Assembly: GCF_020510565.1 (NCBI RefSeq)
Contig: NZ_CP075189.1
Coordinates: 496,001 to 560,000 of the forward strand
Source: Ferribacterium limneticum
GTDB lineage: Bacteria > Pseudomonadota > Gammaproteobacteria > Burkholderiales > Rhodocyclaceae
Length of the DNA stretch: 64,000 bases
Reading direction: 5' to 3'
Positions 22,022-30,925 of this stretch are shown here, piece after piece. The position numbers and the translations under genes are program-made. A model generated the notes under the pieces. That model made no database searches, had not been told where the DNA came from, and saw only the letters and a program-made list of their open reading frames with translations. The first letter of the stretch is position 1, and each line of letters opens with the position of its first letter.

Positions 22022-24028
22022 TCAGGACAACAGCGCCTTGGCCGTCTTGACGACGTTGGCCACCGTGAAACCGAACATGTCGAACAACTGGCCGGCCGGT
22101 GCCGACTCGCCGAAGCGGTCGATGCCGATCACGGCGCCATGCAGGCCGACGTACTTGCGCCAGAAGTCCGGGTGAGCGGCTTCGATGGCGATGCGTTTTT
22201 TGCAGCCGCCGAGCACGGAGGCCTTGTATTCGGCGCTCTGGCGGTCGAAAACGTTGGTGCAGGGCATCGAGACGACACGCGTCTTGATGCCTTCGCCGGC
22301 CAGCGCGGCCTGGGCGTCGAGCGCCAGCTTGATTTCGGAGCCGGTGGCGATGAAGGTGAGCTGCGCTTCGCCGTCGGCTTCGGAAAGCACGTAGCCGCCC
22401 TTGGCAATATCGGCGTCGGCAACCTTTTGCGTCACGGTTGGCAGGTTCTGGCGCGACAGGGCGAGCAAACTCGGGCCATTTTTCCGGTCGACCGCAGAAG
22501 TCCAGGCGATGGCCGTTTCGGTCGCATCGGCCGGGCGCCAGACGTCGAGATTCGGGATGATGCGCAGGCTGGGGATGTGCTCGACCGGCTGGTGCGTCGG
22601 GCCGTCTTCGCCGAGGCCGATGGAGTCATGGGTATAAACCATGATCTGGCGCTGCTTCATGAGCGCCGCCATGCGGATGCCGTTGCGGGCGTAATCGGAG
22701 AAAACCAGGAAGGTCGCGGTGTAGGGCACCAGGCCGCCATGCAGCGCGATACCGTTGGCAATGGCGGTCATGCCGAATTCACGGACGCCGTAGTAGCAGT
22801 AATTGCCGCCTTCGGTGCGGGTGACGCCCTTGCTGCCCTTGACGAAGGTCAGGTTGGAACCAGCCAGGTCGGCCGAGCCGCCGAAGATTTCCGGCACGGC
22901 TGGGACCAGCGCAGCGATGGCGTTCTGCGAAGCCTTGCGGGTGGCGATGTTCTCGGCCTTGTCGCGACAGGTGGCGATGTACGCGGCTTTGGTGGCTTCC
23001 CAGTTGGCCGGCAGTTCGCCCTTGATGACGCGGCGCTCGAACTCGGCGGCTTCGGCCGGGAAGGCGGCGCGGTATGCGGCGAAACGGGTATTCCAGTCGC
23101 CTTCGGTAGCAGCACCGGCAGCCTTGCGATCCCAGGCGGCGTAGATGTCGGCCGGGATTTCGAAGGGGCCGTGCGTCCAGCCGATGTATTCGCGGGCGGC
23201 AGCGATTTCGTCCTTGCCGAGCGGCGCGCCGTGGCAGTCGTGCGAGCCCTGCTTGTTGGGCGAACCGGCACCGATGGTGGTCTTGCAGCAGATCAGGCTC
23301 GGCTTGTCGGTCACCGCCTGGGCAGCGACCAGGGCGCGCTCGATGGCATCGGAATCATGGCCATTAACATCGGCAATGACATGCCAGCCATAGGCTGCGA
23401 AACGCTTCGGGGTGTCGTCGGTGAACCAGCCTTCAACGTGGCCATCGATGGAAATGCCGTTGTCGTCCCAGAAGGCGATCAGCTTGCCGAGGCCGAGCGT
23501 GCCGGCCAGCGAGCAGGCTTCGTGCGAAACGCCTTCCATCAGGCAACCGTCGCCGAGGAAGGTATAGGTATGGTGATTGACGATTTCGTGGCCGGGCTTG
23601 TTGAATTCGGCGGCCAGGACCTTCTCCGCCAGCGCGAAGCCGACGGCGTTGGAAATGCCTTGGCCGAGCGGGCCGGTCGTCGTTTCGATGCCGGCGGTGT
23701 AGCCGTATTCCGGATGGCCCGGCGTCCTGGCGTGCAACTGGCGGAAATTCTTGAGGTCGTCGATGGAAAGATCGTAGCCGGTTAGGTGCAGTAGCGAATA
23801 GATCAGCATCGAGCCGTGGCCGTTCGACAGCACGAAGCGGTCGCGGTCAGGCCAGTGCGGGTTGGCAGGGTTGTGCCGCAGATGACGGCGCCAGAGGACT
23901 TCGGCGATTTCCGCCATGCCCATCGGGGCACCCGGATGGCCGGAATTGGCCTGCTGGACTGCGTCCATGGCCAGTGCGCGGATGGCGCCGGTCAGGGGAG
24001 AAAACTTGGGGAGATTGCTGACGCTCAT
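22022..24028 (-). CDS. tkt: Transketolase (glycolytic/pentose phosphate copy)
   Basis: A 668-residue transketolase close to the 165-2210 protein. [36 protein letters not shown] and the diphosphate motif GDGCLMEG are present, together with [12 protein letters not shown]. The ATG at 24028 lacks a strong ribosome site but matches the family N-terminus. It follows a terminator and precedes gap by 24 bp. Codons for AVDRKNGPS (about 22470-22500) match the dispersed 40-bp motif; the paralogue has ALERQNGPS at the same length. Confidence 0.96.
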   Translation of the reverse strand: MSVSNLPKFSPLTGAIRALAMDAVQQANSGHPGAPMGMAEIAEVLWRRHLRHNPANPHWPDRDRFVLSNGHGSMLIYSLLHLTGYDLSIDDLKNFRQLHARTPGHPEYGYTAGIETTTGPLGQGISNAVGFALAEKVLAAEFNKPGHEIVNHHTYTFLGDGCLMEGVSHEACSLAGTLGLGKLIAFWDDNGISIDGHVEGWFTDDTPKRFAAYGWHVIADVNGHDSDAIERALVAAQAVTDKPSLICCKTTIGAGSPNKQGSHDCHGAPLGKDEIAAAREYIGWTHGPFEIPADIYAAWDRKAAGAATEGDWNTRFAAYRAAFPAEAAEFERRVIKGELPANWEATKAAYIATCRDKAENIATRKASQNAIAALVPAVPEIFGGSADLAGSNLTFVKGSKGVTRTEGGNYCYYGVREFGMTAIANGIALHGGLVPYTATFLVFSDYARNGIRMAALMKQRQIMVYTHDSIGLGEDGPTHQPVEHIPSLRIIPNLDVWRPADATETAIAWTSAVDRKNGPSLLALSRQNLPTVTQKVADADIAKGGYVLSEADGEAQLTFIATGSEIKLALDAQAALAGEGIKTRVVSMPCTNVFDRQSAEYKASVLGGCKKRIAIEAAHPDFWRKYVGLHGAVIGIDRFGESAPAGQLFDMFGFTVANVVKTAKALLS
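22466..22500 (-). repeat. Dispersed 40-bp motif, coding copy in tkt
   Basis: Minus strand: CTTCTGCGGTCGACCGGAAA then AATGGCCCGAG. Core with A to G (GGTCGACC), A-tract and GGCC are all kept, in frame. The A-rich end is missing. RKNG is a common coding pattern, so part of the match could be chance. Confidence 0.5.
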
Positions 24029-24106
24029 GATCCGAAAATCCAGCCTGCTTAAAAGCTGAAATTATCCGGGAAAACCCTCTTTTTGGGTAGGGCAGATGGC
24101 CAATAA

Positions 24107-24128
24107 GGCAGGCTTTTAGGCCTGCCTT
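24107..24128 (-). terminator. Terminator after the lipoprotein gene
   Basis: AGGCAGGC, loop of six, GCCTGCCT lies just beyond the stop codon at 24138. The stem is strong but the following T-run is short on the minus strand. Confidence 0.7.
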
Positions 24129-24137
24129 TGATCAGTT

Positions 24138-24791
24138 TTACTGAATCTTGGGATCAAAATTAATCATCATCAGTATGCCCTGGCCGCCACCAAAGCTGCC
24201 GCCGGTATAGGCAACACTACCCTGACCGGCATAGACCGCTTCGTAGCGATGGCTGTCTCCGCCAAAGTAGAAGGGAATCCAGGCCTTGGCCGTGACGTAG
24301 GCGCGAATGTTCGAGGTCACACCCAGGATGCGCTCGACTTCGGACTGATGCATGCCAATCTGCAACTTTGCCCACTTGCTGCCTGGGGGAATGGTGCCGT
24401 AAATCTCACCGTCGAAAGTGCCGTCCTTTGATTTCACGACACATGGGTTACAGGCCTTGTCAGTGGGGCTGCCGGTGACCGGCGTAGCGGCCGGCTCCGG
24501 TTTTGCCGGCTCGGCTGCCTTGGGGCTTGCCGTGGTCTTTGGCTTGGCCGGCTCGCAATCGACCGGTGGTGCTTCGGCTTGCTTGGTGTTCTTTTTGGCC
24601 GTCTTCTTGGTGCTTTTTTTCTTGGTCGCCGGCTCCGGCGCACATTCCGGCTTGGCGGCGACCGGGGCGGGCGCTGGTGCCGCTGCGGCCTGAGGTGGGG
24701 GCGCCGCCTCTTCCGGTTTGGGTTCGTTGCTCTTGCAGCCGGCCAGAATGGTGCCGGCTACCAGGAGTAGTGCAACGCTCATTTTTTTCAT
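24138..24791 (-). CDS. Lipoprotein with Ala/Pro/Lys-rich linker and BamE-like C-terminal domain
   Basis: A 217-residue protein with a lipoprotein signal (MKKMSVALLLVAGTILAGC, lipobox LAGC, Cys19). A low-complexity region of Ala, Pro and Lys runs from about 25 to 105 and includes a KKKSTKKTAKKNTK stretch. The C-terminal part has AKLQIGMHQSEVERILG, PFYFGGDSHRYEAV and a GGSFGGGQG turn, similar to the exported protein at 20472-20891. The linker may span or bind the peptidoglycan. Two CxxC-type cysteines lie in KACNPCVV. It starts 42 bp after fbp and is probably co-transcribed with it. The function is unknown. Confidence 0.75.
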   Translation of the reverse strand: MKKMSVALLLVAGTILAGCKSNEPKPEEAAPPPQAAAAPAPAPVAAKPECAPEPATKKKSTKKTAKKNTKQAEAPPVDCEPAKPKTTASPKAAEPAKPEPAATPVTGSPTDKACNPCVVKSKDGTFDGEIYGTIPPGSKWAKLQIGMHQSEVERILGVTSNIRAYVTAKAWIPFYFGGDSHRYEAVYAGQGSVAYTGGSFGGGQGILMMINFDPKIQ

Positions 24792-24833
24792 CGCTTTGTC
24801 CTGTGACAGTGTCGAATGGGTGAATGTAGCAGG

Positions 24834-25847
24834 TCAGCCGCCGTGATAGCCAGTGACGCGGTCGACTTCGTTTTTCGACCCGAGGATGACCGGCACGCGT
24901 TGATGCAGTTTCTCCGGCTGGATGTCGAGAATGCGCTGGCGGCCGGTGGTTGCGGCACCGCCGGCCTGCTCGATCAGCATGGCCATCGGGTTGGCTTCGT
25001 ACATCAGGCGCAGCTTGCCACCCTGGCCCTTGAGCTTGCTGTCCACCGGGTACATGAAGATGCCGCCGCGCGTCATGATGCGATGCACGTCGGCGACCAT
25101 CGAGGCGACCCAGCGCATGTTGTAATCCTTGCCGAGCGGACCTTCCTTGCCGGCCTGCATCTCTGTCACATAGCGCATGACCGGGGCTTCCCAGAAACGC
25201 TGGTTGGCCATGTTGATGGCGAATTCCTTTGTGTCGGCGGGAATCTGCACGTTTTCCTGGGTCAGGATGAACTGACCCAGCTCACGGTCGAGAGTGAACA
25301 CGACGACACCGTCACCGACGGTCAGGACGAGCAGGGTGGTCGGTCCGTAAACCGCGTAGCCGGCCGCAACCTGTGCCGTTCCTGGTTGCAGGAAGGCGGC
25401 TTCGGCCGCTTCGGGGGTCGATAGGTCGGCGCCTTCGGGACATTTGAGAACCGAGAAAATAGTGCCGATTGAGACATTGACGTCGATATTCGACGAGCCG
25501 TCGAGCGGGTCGAAGGTCAGCAGGTATTCGCCTTGCGGATAGCGGTTGGGGACCAGGTGCGGCAGGTCCATTTCTTCGGAAGCCATGGCGGCGAGGTGGC
25601 CGCCCCATTCGTTGGCGTCGAGCAGGATGTCGTTGGACAGGACATCGAGCTTTTTCTGGGCTTCGCCCTGCACGTTGTCACTGCCCGCTTCGCCGAGTAC
25701 GCCGCCGAGGCCGCCCTTGCCGATGGCAACGGAAATGACGTGGCAGGCCCGCGAAACGATTTCAATCAGGAACTTGAGGTCGCCGGTGATGACGCCCTTG
25801 TTGCGTTGCTCTTCGGTGAGATAACGTGCCAGCGTGCGCTGTGCCAT
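24834..25847 (-). CDS. fbp: Fructose-1,6-bisphosphatase, class I
   Basis: A 337-residue metal-dependent phosphatase that releases phosphate from fructose 1,6-bisphosphate in gluconeogenesis and the Calvin cycle. [20 protein letters not shown] near the N-terminus, SEEMD, the catalytic metal motif [11 protein letters not shown] and a C-terminal region with [14 protein letters not shown] match the class I family. The length is typical. ATG 25847 is preceded by AGGGG. It heads the leftward carbon module (fbp, lipoprotein, tkt, gap, BamE-like, epd, pgk, pyk, fba). Confidence 0.96.
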   Translation of the reverse strand: MAQRTLARYLTEEQRNKGVITGDLKFLIEIVSRACHVISVAIGKGGLGGVLGEAGSDNVQGEAQKKLDVLSNDILLDANEWGGHLAAMASEEMDLPHLVPNRYPQGEYLLTFDPLDGSSNIDVNVSIGTIFSVLKCPEGADLSTPEAAEAAFLQPGTAQVAAGYAVYGPTTLLVLTVGDGVVVFTLDRELGQFILTQENVQIPADTKEFAINMANQRFWEAPVMRYVTEMQAGKEGPLGKDYNMRWVASMVADVHRIMTRGGIFMYPVDSKLKGQGGKLRLMYEANPMAMLIEQAGGAATTGRQRILDIQPEKLHQRVPVILGSKNEVDRVTGYHGG

Positions 25848-25880
25848 GAGAACCCCTGCTTTAATGACAAAGGCGCAATT

Positions 25881-27983
25881 TTACTCTGCCGGACACCTTG
25901 CGTGCAGGAAGGTAAAGGCCGCGGCGCTATACAAGGGCTTGCTCAGCAGAAAGCCCTGGACCTCGTCGCAGCCATTGGTGCGCAGCAGTTCAAGCTGGTC
26001 TTCGGTTTCGACGCCTTCGGCAATGACTTTGAGGCCCAGCGAATGGGCCAGGGCGATGGTGCCGAAAGCGATGGCACGGTCGTTGAGATCGGTTTCGATG
26101 TCGGCGACGAAGGAGCGGTCAATTTTCAGGTGGTCGATCGGGAAAAGCTTGAGGTAGGCCAGTGAGGAGTAGCCCGTGCCGAAGTCGTCGATGGCCAGCG
26201 TGACGCCCATGCGGCCGAGGCGTTCGAGAATCAGGATGGCTTCCTGCGGGTTTTCCATCACCGAGCTCTCGGTGATCTCGAGTTCAAGCAGTTCGGCCGG
26301 CAGACCGGACAGGGTCAGCGCATTGGCGACAGTTTCGCAGAAATCGCGACGGCGTAGCTGGCGTGCCGAAACGTTGACCGCCATGCGCAGGGGTTTCAGT
26401 CCGGCGTCGATCCAGCGTTTCATTTCGCGGCAGGCGGTAGCCAGTACCCACTCGCCAATCTCGACGATGATGCCGGTTTCTTCGGCGACCGGGATGAAGC
26501 GGGCCGGCGAAATCATGCCGTCGGTGGGATGGTGCCAGCGGAGCAGGGCTTCGACGCCGATCGGTTCCCGATCACCGGCGAGGAACTGTGGCTGGAAGCA
26601 CAGTGCCAGTTCGTTGCGGGCGATGGCGTGGCGCAACTTGTGTTCGATGTTCAGGCGTTCCGAGGTGATCTGGTTCATCTCGGTGGCGAAGAACTGGAAG
26701 TTGTTTCGGCCCGCCGCCTTGGCGTGGTACATCGCCGTGTCGGCATTTTTGAGGATGGTGTCGCCATCCGGCCCGTCATCGGGGAAGAGGCTGATGCCGA
26801 TCGACGGGCTGGTGTGCAGTTCGTGCCCGTTGGCTTCGATGGCTGAGGACAGTGCGCCGATGGCCTTGCCGGCAACGACGGCGGCGTCGGCCGCCGACGA
26901 GATGCCGGGCAGGATGATGACGAATTCGTCACCGCCCAGGCGGGCGACGAAATCGGTTTCGCGGACGACAGCGGACAGGCGGCAGGCCACTTCACGTAAC
27001 AATTCGTCACCAACCTGGTGACCGAGCGTGTCGTTGATGATCTTGAAACGATCGAGATCGAGAAACATCATGGCGATCTTCCAGCCATGGCGCCGGGCTT
27101 CGGGCAGCAGCTGGGCGAGGCGCATGAGCAGGGCCATGCGATTGGGCAGACCGGTCAGCGCGTCATGTTGGGCGATATGCCGCATGCGTTCTTCGGACTG
27201 CTTGCGCTCCGTGATGTCGGCCAGAATCCAGACGTAGTGCGCCGGCAAACCGCTTTGCGGGTCGTCGACGCGGTTGACCCGGGTTCCGGCCGGGAAGCTG
27301 TCGCCATTTTTCCGGGTGACTTCAAGCTCGCCTTGCCACGATGCGCGCAAGACCAGATCCCGCTCAAAGGCATCCTGCGTGTGCTCCTCATCCAGCGTAA
27401 TCAGCCCATAGACGGTCTGCCCTAGCAGTTCGAAGGCTTCGTAGCCGGTCATCAGGGTGGTGGCCGGATTGATTGACAGGATACGGTGAGCCTCGTCGGT
27501 GAAAATGATGCCGGCCGGCGTGTGGGTATAAACCTTTTGCGCCAGTTGTTCGCGTTCGGCGCTGGCCCGCTGCTCGGAAATATCGGTATAAGTGGTGATG
27601 AACCCGGCAGACTCGGCGCCGATGAATAGCGGCTCGTTCTGGATCAGATAGGAGCGCCCGTTGGGGCGGGTTTCTTCGAGACGCTGAGCTTCGAATTTGC
27701 CGATGCGTGCCGTGATGCGTTCGACCAGTTGTTCGCTATCGCCTTGCCCGTAATCGCCACGCGCGACCGGAATGCGGATCACGTCGGAGAAATGAATGCC
27801 CTCATGAACGGCGTCGGGTGGCAGTTCGAGCGCATCGATAAATCCCTGATTCCAGACGCGCAGGCGCAACTGCTCGTCGAATACGCTGATGCCCTGCGGC
27901 ATGCTCGATACGACAGACTGCAGATAGGCCAATTGACGTCGCATGTCGACGGTTGTTGGCGAGGAAGCGTCCGGTAAATTCAA
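25881..27983 (-). CDS. PAS-GGDEF-EAL cyclic di-GMP enzyme
   Basis: A 700-residue cytoplasmic protein with two PAS-type domains (about 15-135 and 145-265), a GGDEF domain with the intact motif GGDEF (near 349), and an EAL domain with EALLRW (near 479), ELEITES, DDFGTGYSSL, LKIDRSF and EGVET. Both catalytic sites look intact, so it may make and degrade cyclic di-GMP, with the PAS domains setting the balance. The annotated start is TTG 27983; ATG 27944 is an alternative that would trim 13 residues. No good ribosome site supports either. It lies just after fbp, in the same direction. Confidence 0.92.
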   Translation of the reverse strand: MNLPDASSPTTVDMRRQLAYLQSVVSSMPQGISVFDEQLRLRVWNQGFIDALELPPDAVHEGIHFSDVIRIPVARGDYGQGDSEQLVERITARIGKFEAQRLEETRPNGRSYLIQNEPLFIGAESAGFITTYTDISEQRASAEREQLAQKVYTHTPAGIIFTDEAHRILSINPATTLMTGYEAFELLGQTVYGLITLDEEHTQDAFERDLVLRASWQGELEVTRKNGDSFPAGTRVNRVDDPQSGLPAHYVWILADITERKQSEERMRHIAQHDALTGLPNRMALLMRLAQLLPEARRHGWKIAMMFLDLDRFKIINDTLGHQVGDELLREVACRLSAVVRETDFVARLGGDEFVIILPGISSAADAAVVAGKAIGALSSAIEANGHELHTSPSIGISLFPDDGPDGDTILKNADTAMYHAKAAGRNNFQFFATEMNQITSERLNIEHKLRHAIARNELALCFQPQFLAGDREPIGVEALLRWHHPTDGMISPARFIPVAEETGIIVEIGEWVLATACREMKRWIDAGLKPLRMAVNVSARQLRRRDFCETVANALTLSGLPAELLELEITESSVMENPQEAILILERLGRMGVTLAIDDFGTGYSSLAYLKLFPIDHLKIDRSFVADIETDLNDRAIAFGTIALAHSLGLKVIAEGVETEDQLELLRTNGCDEVQGFLLSKPLYSAAAFTFLHARCPAE

Positions 27984-28079
27984 CGAGGGTGGGGGGGTGA
28001 AAAACGATGGCGAATCATAGCTTAGCCTTCATGGTATGAACATCGATGCAGGTAAATTTTACATTTTTATGGCTGATTG

Positions 28080-28634
28080 TTATATTTGCCATTTTATCGA
28101 GCAGCCAATTGACGCGGCCTGTTCGCGCGGCCCGTCGCCGCTACGGGCGATTTCGCACATCGCTTCGTAGAGTTCGCGCCGGGCATCGGCGGGAGCGGGG
28201 TTTCTGCCGGAGGCATCGAGGCGGCCGCGGTATTGCAGTTCGAGGCTGGCGTTGTAGCCGAAGAAGTCCGGCGTGCAGATGGCACCATAGGCCTTGGCGA
28301 CAAGCTGCGTTTCGTCGTACAGATAGGGAAATGGAAAGGCCAGTTCGGTCGCCCAGCGCGCCATCGATTCCGGTGAATCTTCCGGGTAGACCGTGACATC
28401 GTTGCTCATGATCGCGACGCAGCCGATGCCGTGTTTGGCAAGGTCGCGGCAATCGCGGATCAGGCGGTCGATGATCGCCTTGACGTAGGGGCAGTGGTTG
28501 CAGATGAACATGACCAGAAGGCCGTTCGGGCCACGACAGCTTGAAAGCGTGTGGCGTTTGCCATCGACGCCGGGCAGATCGAAATCGATGGCCGGTCGGC
28601 CAAAATCGCAGACGGGTGGGTTCAAAGCGACCAT
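28080..28634 (-). CDS. Thioredoxin-fold redoxin (AhpC/TSA-like)
   Basis: A 184-residue protein of the thioredoxin superfamily. DFDLPGVDGKRHTLSS is followed by the active-site strand FICNHCPYVKAI with a CxxC (CNHC), then AIMSNDVTVYPEDSPESM and a YGAICTPDFFGYN loop with the cis-proline. These features mark the group of redoxins often annotated as thioredoxin-family or peroxiredoxin-like proteins. The start at 28634 follows GGAG at about nine bases; an upstream in-frame start is less likely because it would overlap the divergent rsmE promoter. The last codons fall in an unusually AT-rich stretch. The substrate is unknown. Confidence 0.85.
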   Translation of the reverse strand: MVALNPPVCDFGRPAIDFDLPGVDGKRHTLSSCRGPNGLLVMFICNHCPYVKAIIDRLIRDCRDLAKHGIGCVAIMSNDVTVYPEDSPESMARWATELAFPFPYLYDETQLVAKAYGAICTPDFFGYNASLELQYRGRLDASGRNPAPADARRELYEAMCEIARSGDGPREQAASIGCSIKWQI

Positions 28635-28675
28635 GTTTTTCCACTCCAAAACGCATTTCGCCCATAATAGCACCG

Positions 28676-29413
28676 ATGAATTTACCCCGTTTTTACTGCC
28701 GAGAAGCCCTTTCGCCAGGGGCTCACGTTGAATTGCCGGAGCCCGTGGCGCGCCACGCGGTGAGAGTGTTGCGCCTGCCGCCCGGGGCGTCGATGATTCT
28801 TTTCGACGGGCGTGGCGGCCAGTATCCGGCGCAGATCGAGCGCATCGAACGGGACAGGGTCATGGCGGTACTCGGTGCCTGGGAGGATGTCGAGTGCGAG
28901 TCGCCGCTGGCGATTACGCTGGTCCAGGCGCTGCAGGCCGGCGACAAGATGGATTTCACCATTCAGAAAGCGGTGGAACTGGGCGTTCGCAGCATCGTCC
29001 CGGTCGAAAGTCGGCGCAGCGTATTGCGGCTGGCCGGTGAGCGGGCTGGCAAGCGCGTGGCGCACTGGCAAGGGGTGGTTGCCTCGGCTTGCGAACAATG
29101 CGGCCGTAACCAGGTGCCCCTGGTGGCTCCGCTGGAAAAGCTCGAAAACTGGCTGGCCAGGCCGGCCAATGGCGTCATGCGCCTGATGCTGGCGCCGGAG
29201 GCAGAGCAGACGCTGGCCTCGATCCGGCCGGTCGGTGAGGTGCAACTGCTGATCGGGGCCGAAGGGGGGCTTGATCCGCAGGAAATGATCGCGGCTGAAA
29301 CGGCGGGCTTTCAGGCGGTGCGCATGGGGCCGCGCATTCTGCGGACGGAAACGGCCGGCCTGGCTGCCTTGGCAGCGATGCAGGTACTTTGGGGTGACTT
29401 CAGGGGGGAATAA
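28676..29413 (+). CDS. rsmE: 16S rRNA (uracil(1498)-N(3))-methyltransferase
   Basis: A 245-residue SPOUT-fold methyltransferase that modifies U1498 of 16S rRNA using S-adenosylmethionine. PRFYC near the N-terminus, HAVRVLRL, the KMDFTIQKAVELGV helix, ERSxR-like VESRRSV, LLIGAEGGL and LGPRILRTETA-like MGPRILRTETAGLAA are characteristic. ATG 28676 gives the standard MNLPRFY start; the longer upstream frame overlaps the divergent redoxin gene and is rejected. It is followed 3 bp later by the polyphosphate enzyme gene. Confidence 0.95.
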   Translation: MNLPRFYCREALSPGAHVELPEPVARHAVRVLRLPPGASMILFDGRGGQYPAQIERIERDRVMAVLGAWEDVECESPLAITLVQALQAGDKMDFTIQKAVELGVRSIVPVESRRSVLRLAGERAGKRVAHWQGVVASACEQCGRNQVPLVAPLEKLENWLARPANGVMRLMLAPEAEQTLASIRPVGEVQLLIGAEGGLDPQEMIAAETAGFQAVRMGPRILRTETAGLAALAAMQVLWGDFRGE

Positions 29414-29416
29414 AAA

Positions 29417-30925
29417 ATGTTCGAGTCTGCAGAACTGGGCCACAAGATCGACAAGGAAACCTTCAAAAAGGAAGTGCCGCTGCTGCGTGCCGCCTTGCTT
29501 GATGCGCAGTACGACATGCTGGAGAAAAAGGAGTTTCCGGTCGTCATCCTGATCAGCGGGGTGGACGGCAGCGGCAAGGGCGAAACGATCAACCTGCTTT
29601 ATTCCTGGATGGACCCGCGCCACATTTCGACGCTGGCCTTCTCGGCGCCCTCCGATGAAGAACGGGCCCGGCCCTACATGTGGCGCTACTGGCGTGCCCT
29701 GCCGCCCAAGGGCAAGGTTGGCATTTTTGCCGGCTCCTGGTATTCGCAGCCGATTACCGACCGGATCACCGGCCAGATGCGCCGTTCCGAGATGGATGAG
29801 CGGCTCGACGACATCAATCGTTTCGAGGCCATGCTGGTCAATGAAGGGGCGCTGGTCCTCAAATTCTGGTTCCATCTGTCCAAGGATGGCCAGAAGACGC
29901 GGCTCAAGGCGCTGGAGAAGAATCCGAACACGGCCTGGCGCGTCACCAAGGAAAGCTACGATCGCCTGAAGACCTACAACAAGCTGCAAGAAGTGGCTGG
30001 TCATGTGCTGCGCGTCAGCAATACGGCGCATGCTCCGTGGATCATCGTTGAAGGCACCGATGACGAATATCGCTCGCTGACCGTCGGCCGCATCGTGCTC
30101 GATGCCATGAAGCGCCGTTTGCAGCAGGAAGGGCGCCAGCAGGTGCCGGTGGCGCCGCCGATTGTTCATGCCATCGACCAGAAAAATGTGCTCAGCGAGC
30201 TGAACCTGACGCAGAAGCTGGCCAAGAAGGATTACGAGAGCCAACTGGCCAAGTACCAGTCGCGTCTTTCCGAATTGGTGCGCGATCCGCGCTTCGTTGG
30301 CAAGCGTTCGCTGGTCCTGGTTTTCGAAGGTTCGGATGCGGCCGGCAAGGGCGGCACCATTCGCCGCATCGGTGCTTCGATGGATGCCCGGCAGTACCAG
30401 ATCGTGCCGATTGCGGCGCCGACCGAGGAAGAGCGGGCACAGCCGTATCTGTGGCGTTTCTGGCGGCACCTGCCACGCACCGGGCGGGCAGCGATTTTCG
30501 ACCGTTCGTGGTACGGCCGTGTGCTGGTCGAGCGGGTCGAGGGATTTTGTACGGAAGCCGACTGGCTGCGCGCCTACGCCGAGATCAATGATTTCGAGCA
30601 CCAGATGGTCGATTCCGGTGCCATCGTCGTCAAGTTCTGGCTGCAGATCAGCGCCGATGAGCAGTTGCGCCGCTTCAAGGAACGTCAGGACACCGAGTTC
30701 AAGCGTTTCAAGATCACCGACGAAGACTGGCGCAACCGCGAAAAGTGGGACGATTACGTGTCTGCCGTTTGCGACATGGTCGACCGCACGTCAACCGGGC
30801 TGGCGCCCTGGACGTTGGTTGAGGCCAACGACAAGAACTTCGCCCGGGTTAAAGTGTTGAAAACCTTGTGCGAGCGCCTTGAAACGGCACTGAAAGACGA
30901 CGACGGAAAATATTCGGACAAATGA
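29417..30925 (+). CDS. pap: Polyphosphate:AMP phosphotransferase (two-domain PPK2)
   Basis: A 502-residue protein with two PPK2 domains in tandem. Domain 1 has Walker A GVDGSGKGE (48-56); domain 2 has EGSDAAGKGGTIRR (from about 304) and RAAIFDRSWYGRVLVERV. The duplicated layout and length match class II PPK2 (Acinetobacter johnsonii PAP type), which phosphorylates AMP to ADP with polyphosphate; by family precedent the C-terminal domain is the active one. Domain 1 has FAGSWYSQP where domain 2 has FDRSWYGR, consistent with a degenerate N-terminal half. It starts 3 bp after rsmE and overlaps argA by 4 bp (ATGA). Confidence 0.93.
   Translation: MFESAELGHKIDKETFKKEVPLLRAALLDAQYDMLEKKEFPVVILISGVDGSGKGETINLLYSWMDPRHISTLAFSAPSDEERARPYMWRYWRALPPKGKVGIFAGSWYSQPITDRITGQMRRSEMDERLDDINRFEAMLVNEGALVLKFWFHLSKDGQKTRLKALEKNPNTAWRVTKESYDRLKTYNKLQEVAGHVLRVSNTAHAPWIIVEGTDDEYRSLTVGRIVLDAMKRRLQQEGRQQVPVAPPIVHAIDQKNVLSELNLTQKLAKKDYESQLAKYQSRLSELVRDPRFVGKRSLVLVFEGSDAAGKGGTIRRIGASMDARQYQIVPIAAPTEEERAQPYLWRFWRHLPRTGRAAIFDRSWYGRVLVERVEGFCTEADWLRAYAEINDFEHQMVDSGAIVVKFWLQISADEQLRRFKERQDTEFKRFKITDEDWRNREKWDDYVSAVCDMVDRTSTGLAPWTLVEANDKNFARVKVLKTLCERLETALKDDDGKYSDK

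Noticed and set aside
21077..23785. A 902-codon plus-strand open frame antisense to gap and tkt
   Set aside because: Same reason: it mirrors the coding strand of two conserved genes and has no family signature.
27300..27325. GCCATTTTTCCGGGTGACTTC in the GGDEF-EAL gene, resembling the dispersed motif
   Set aside because: It encodes the common PAS segment VTRKNGDSF, and the core is incomplete (GTCACCCGG). Coding constraint explains it.
28682..30601. A 639-codon minus-strand open frame antisense to rsmE and the polyphosphate enzyme
   Set aside because: Both forward genes have full motif sets; the reverse frame is rich in Arg, Gln and His and looks like a composition artefact.
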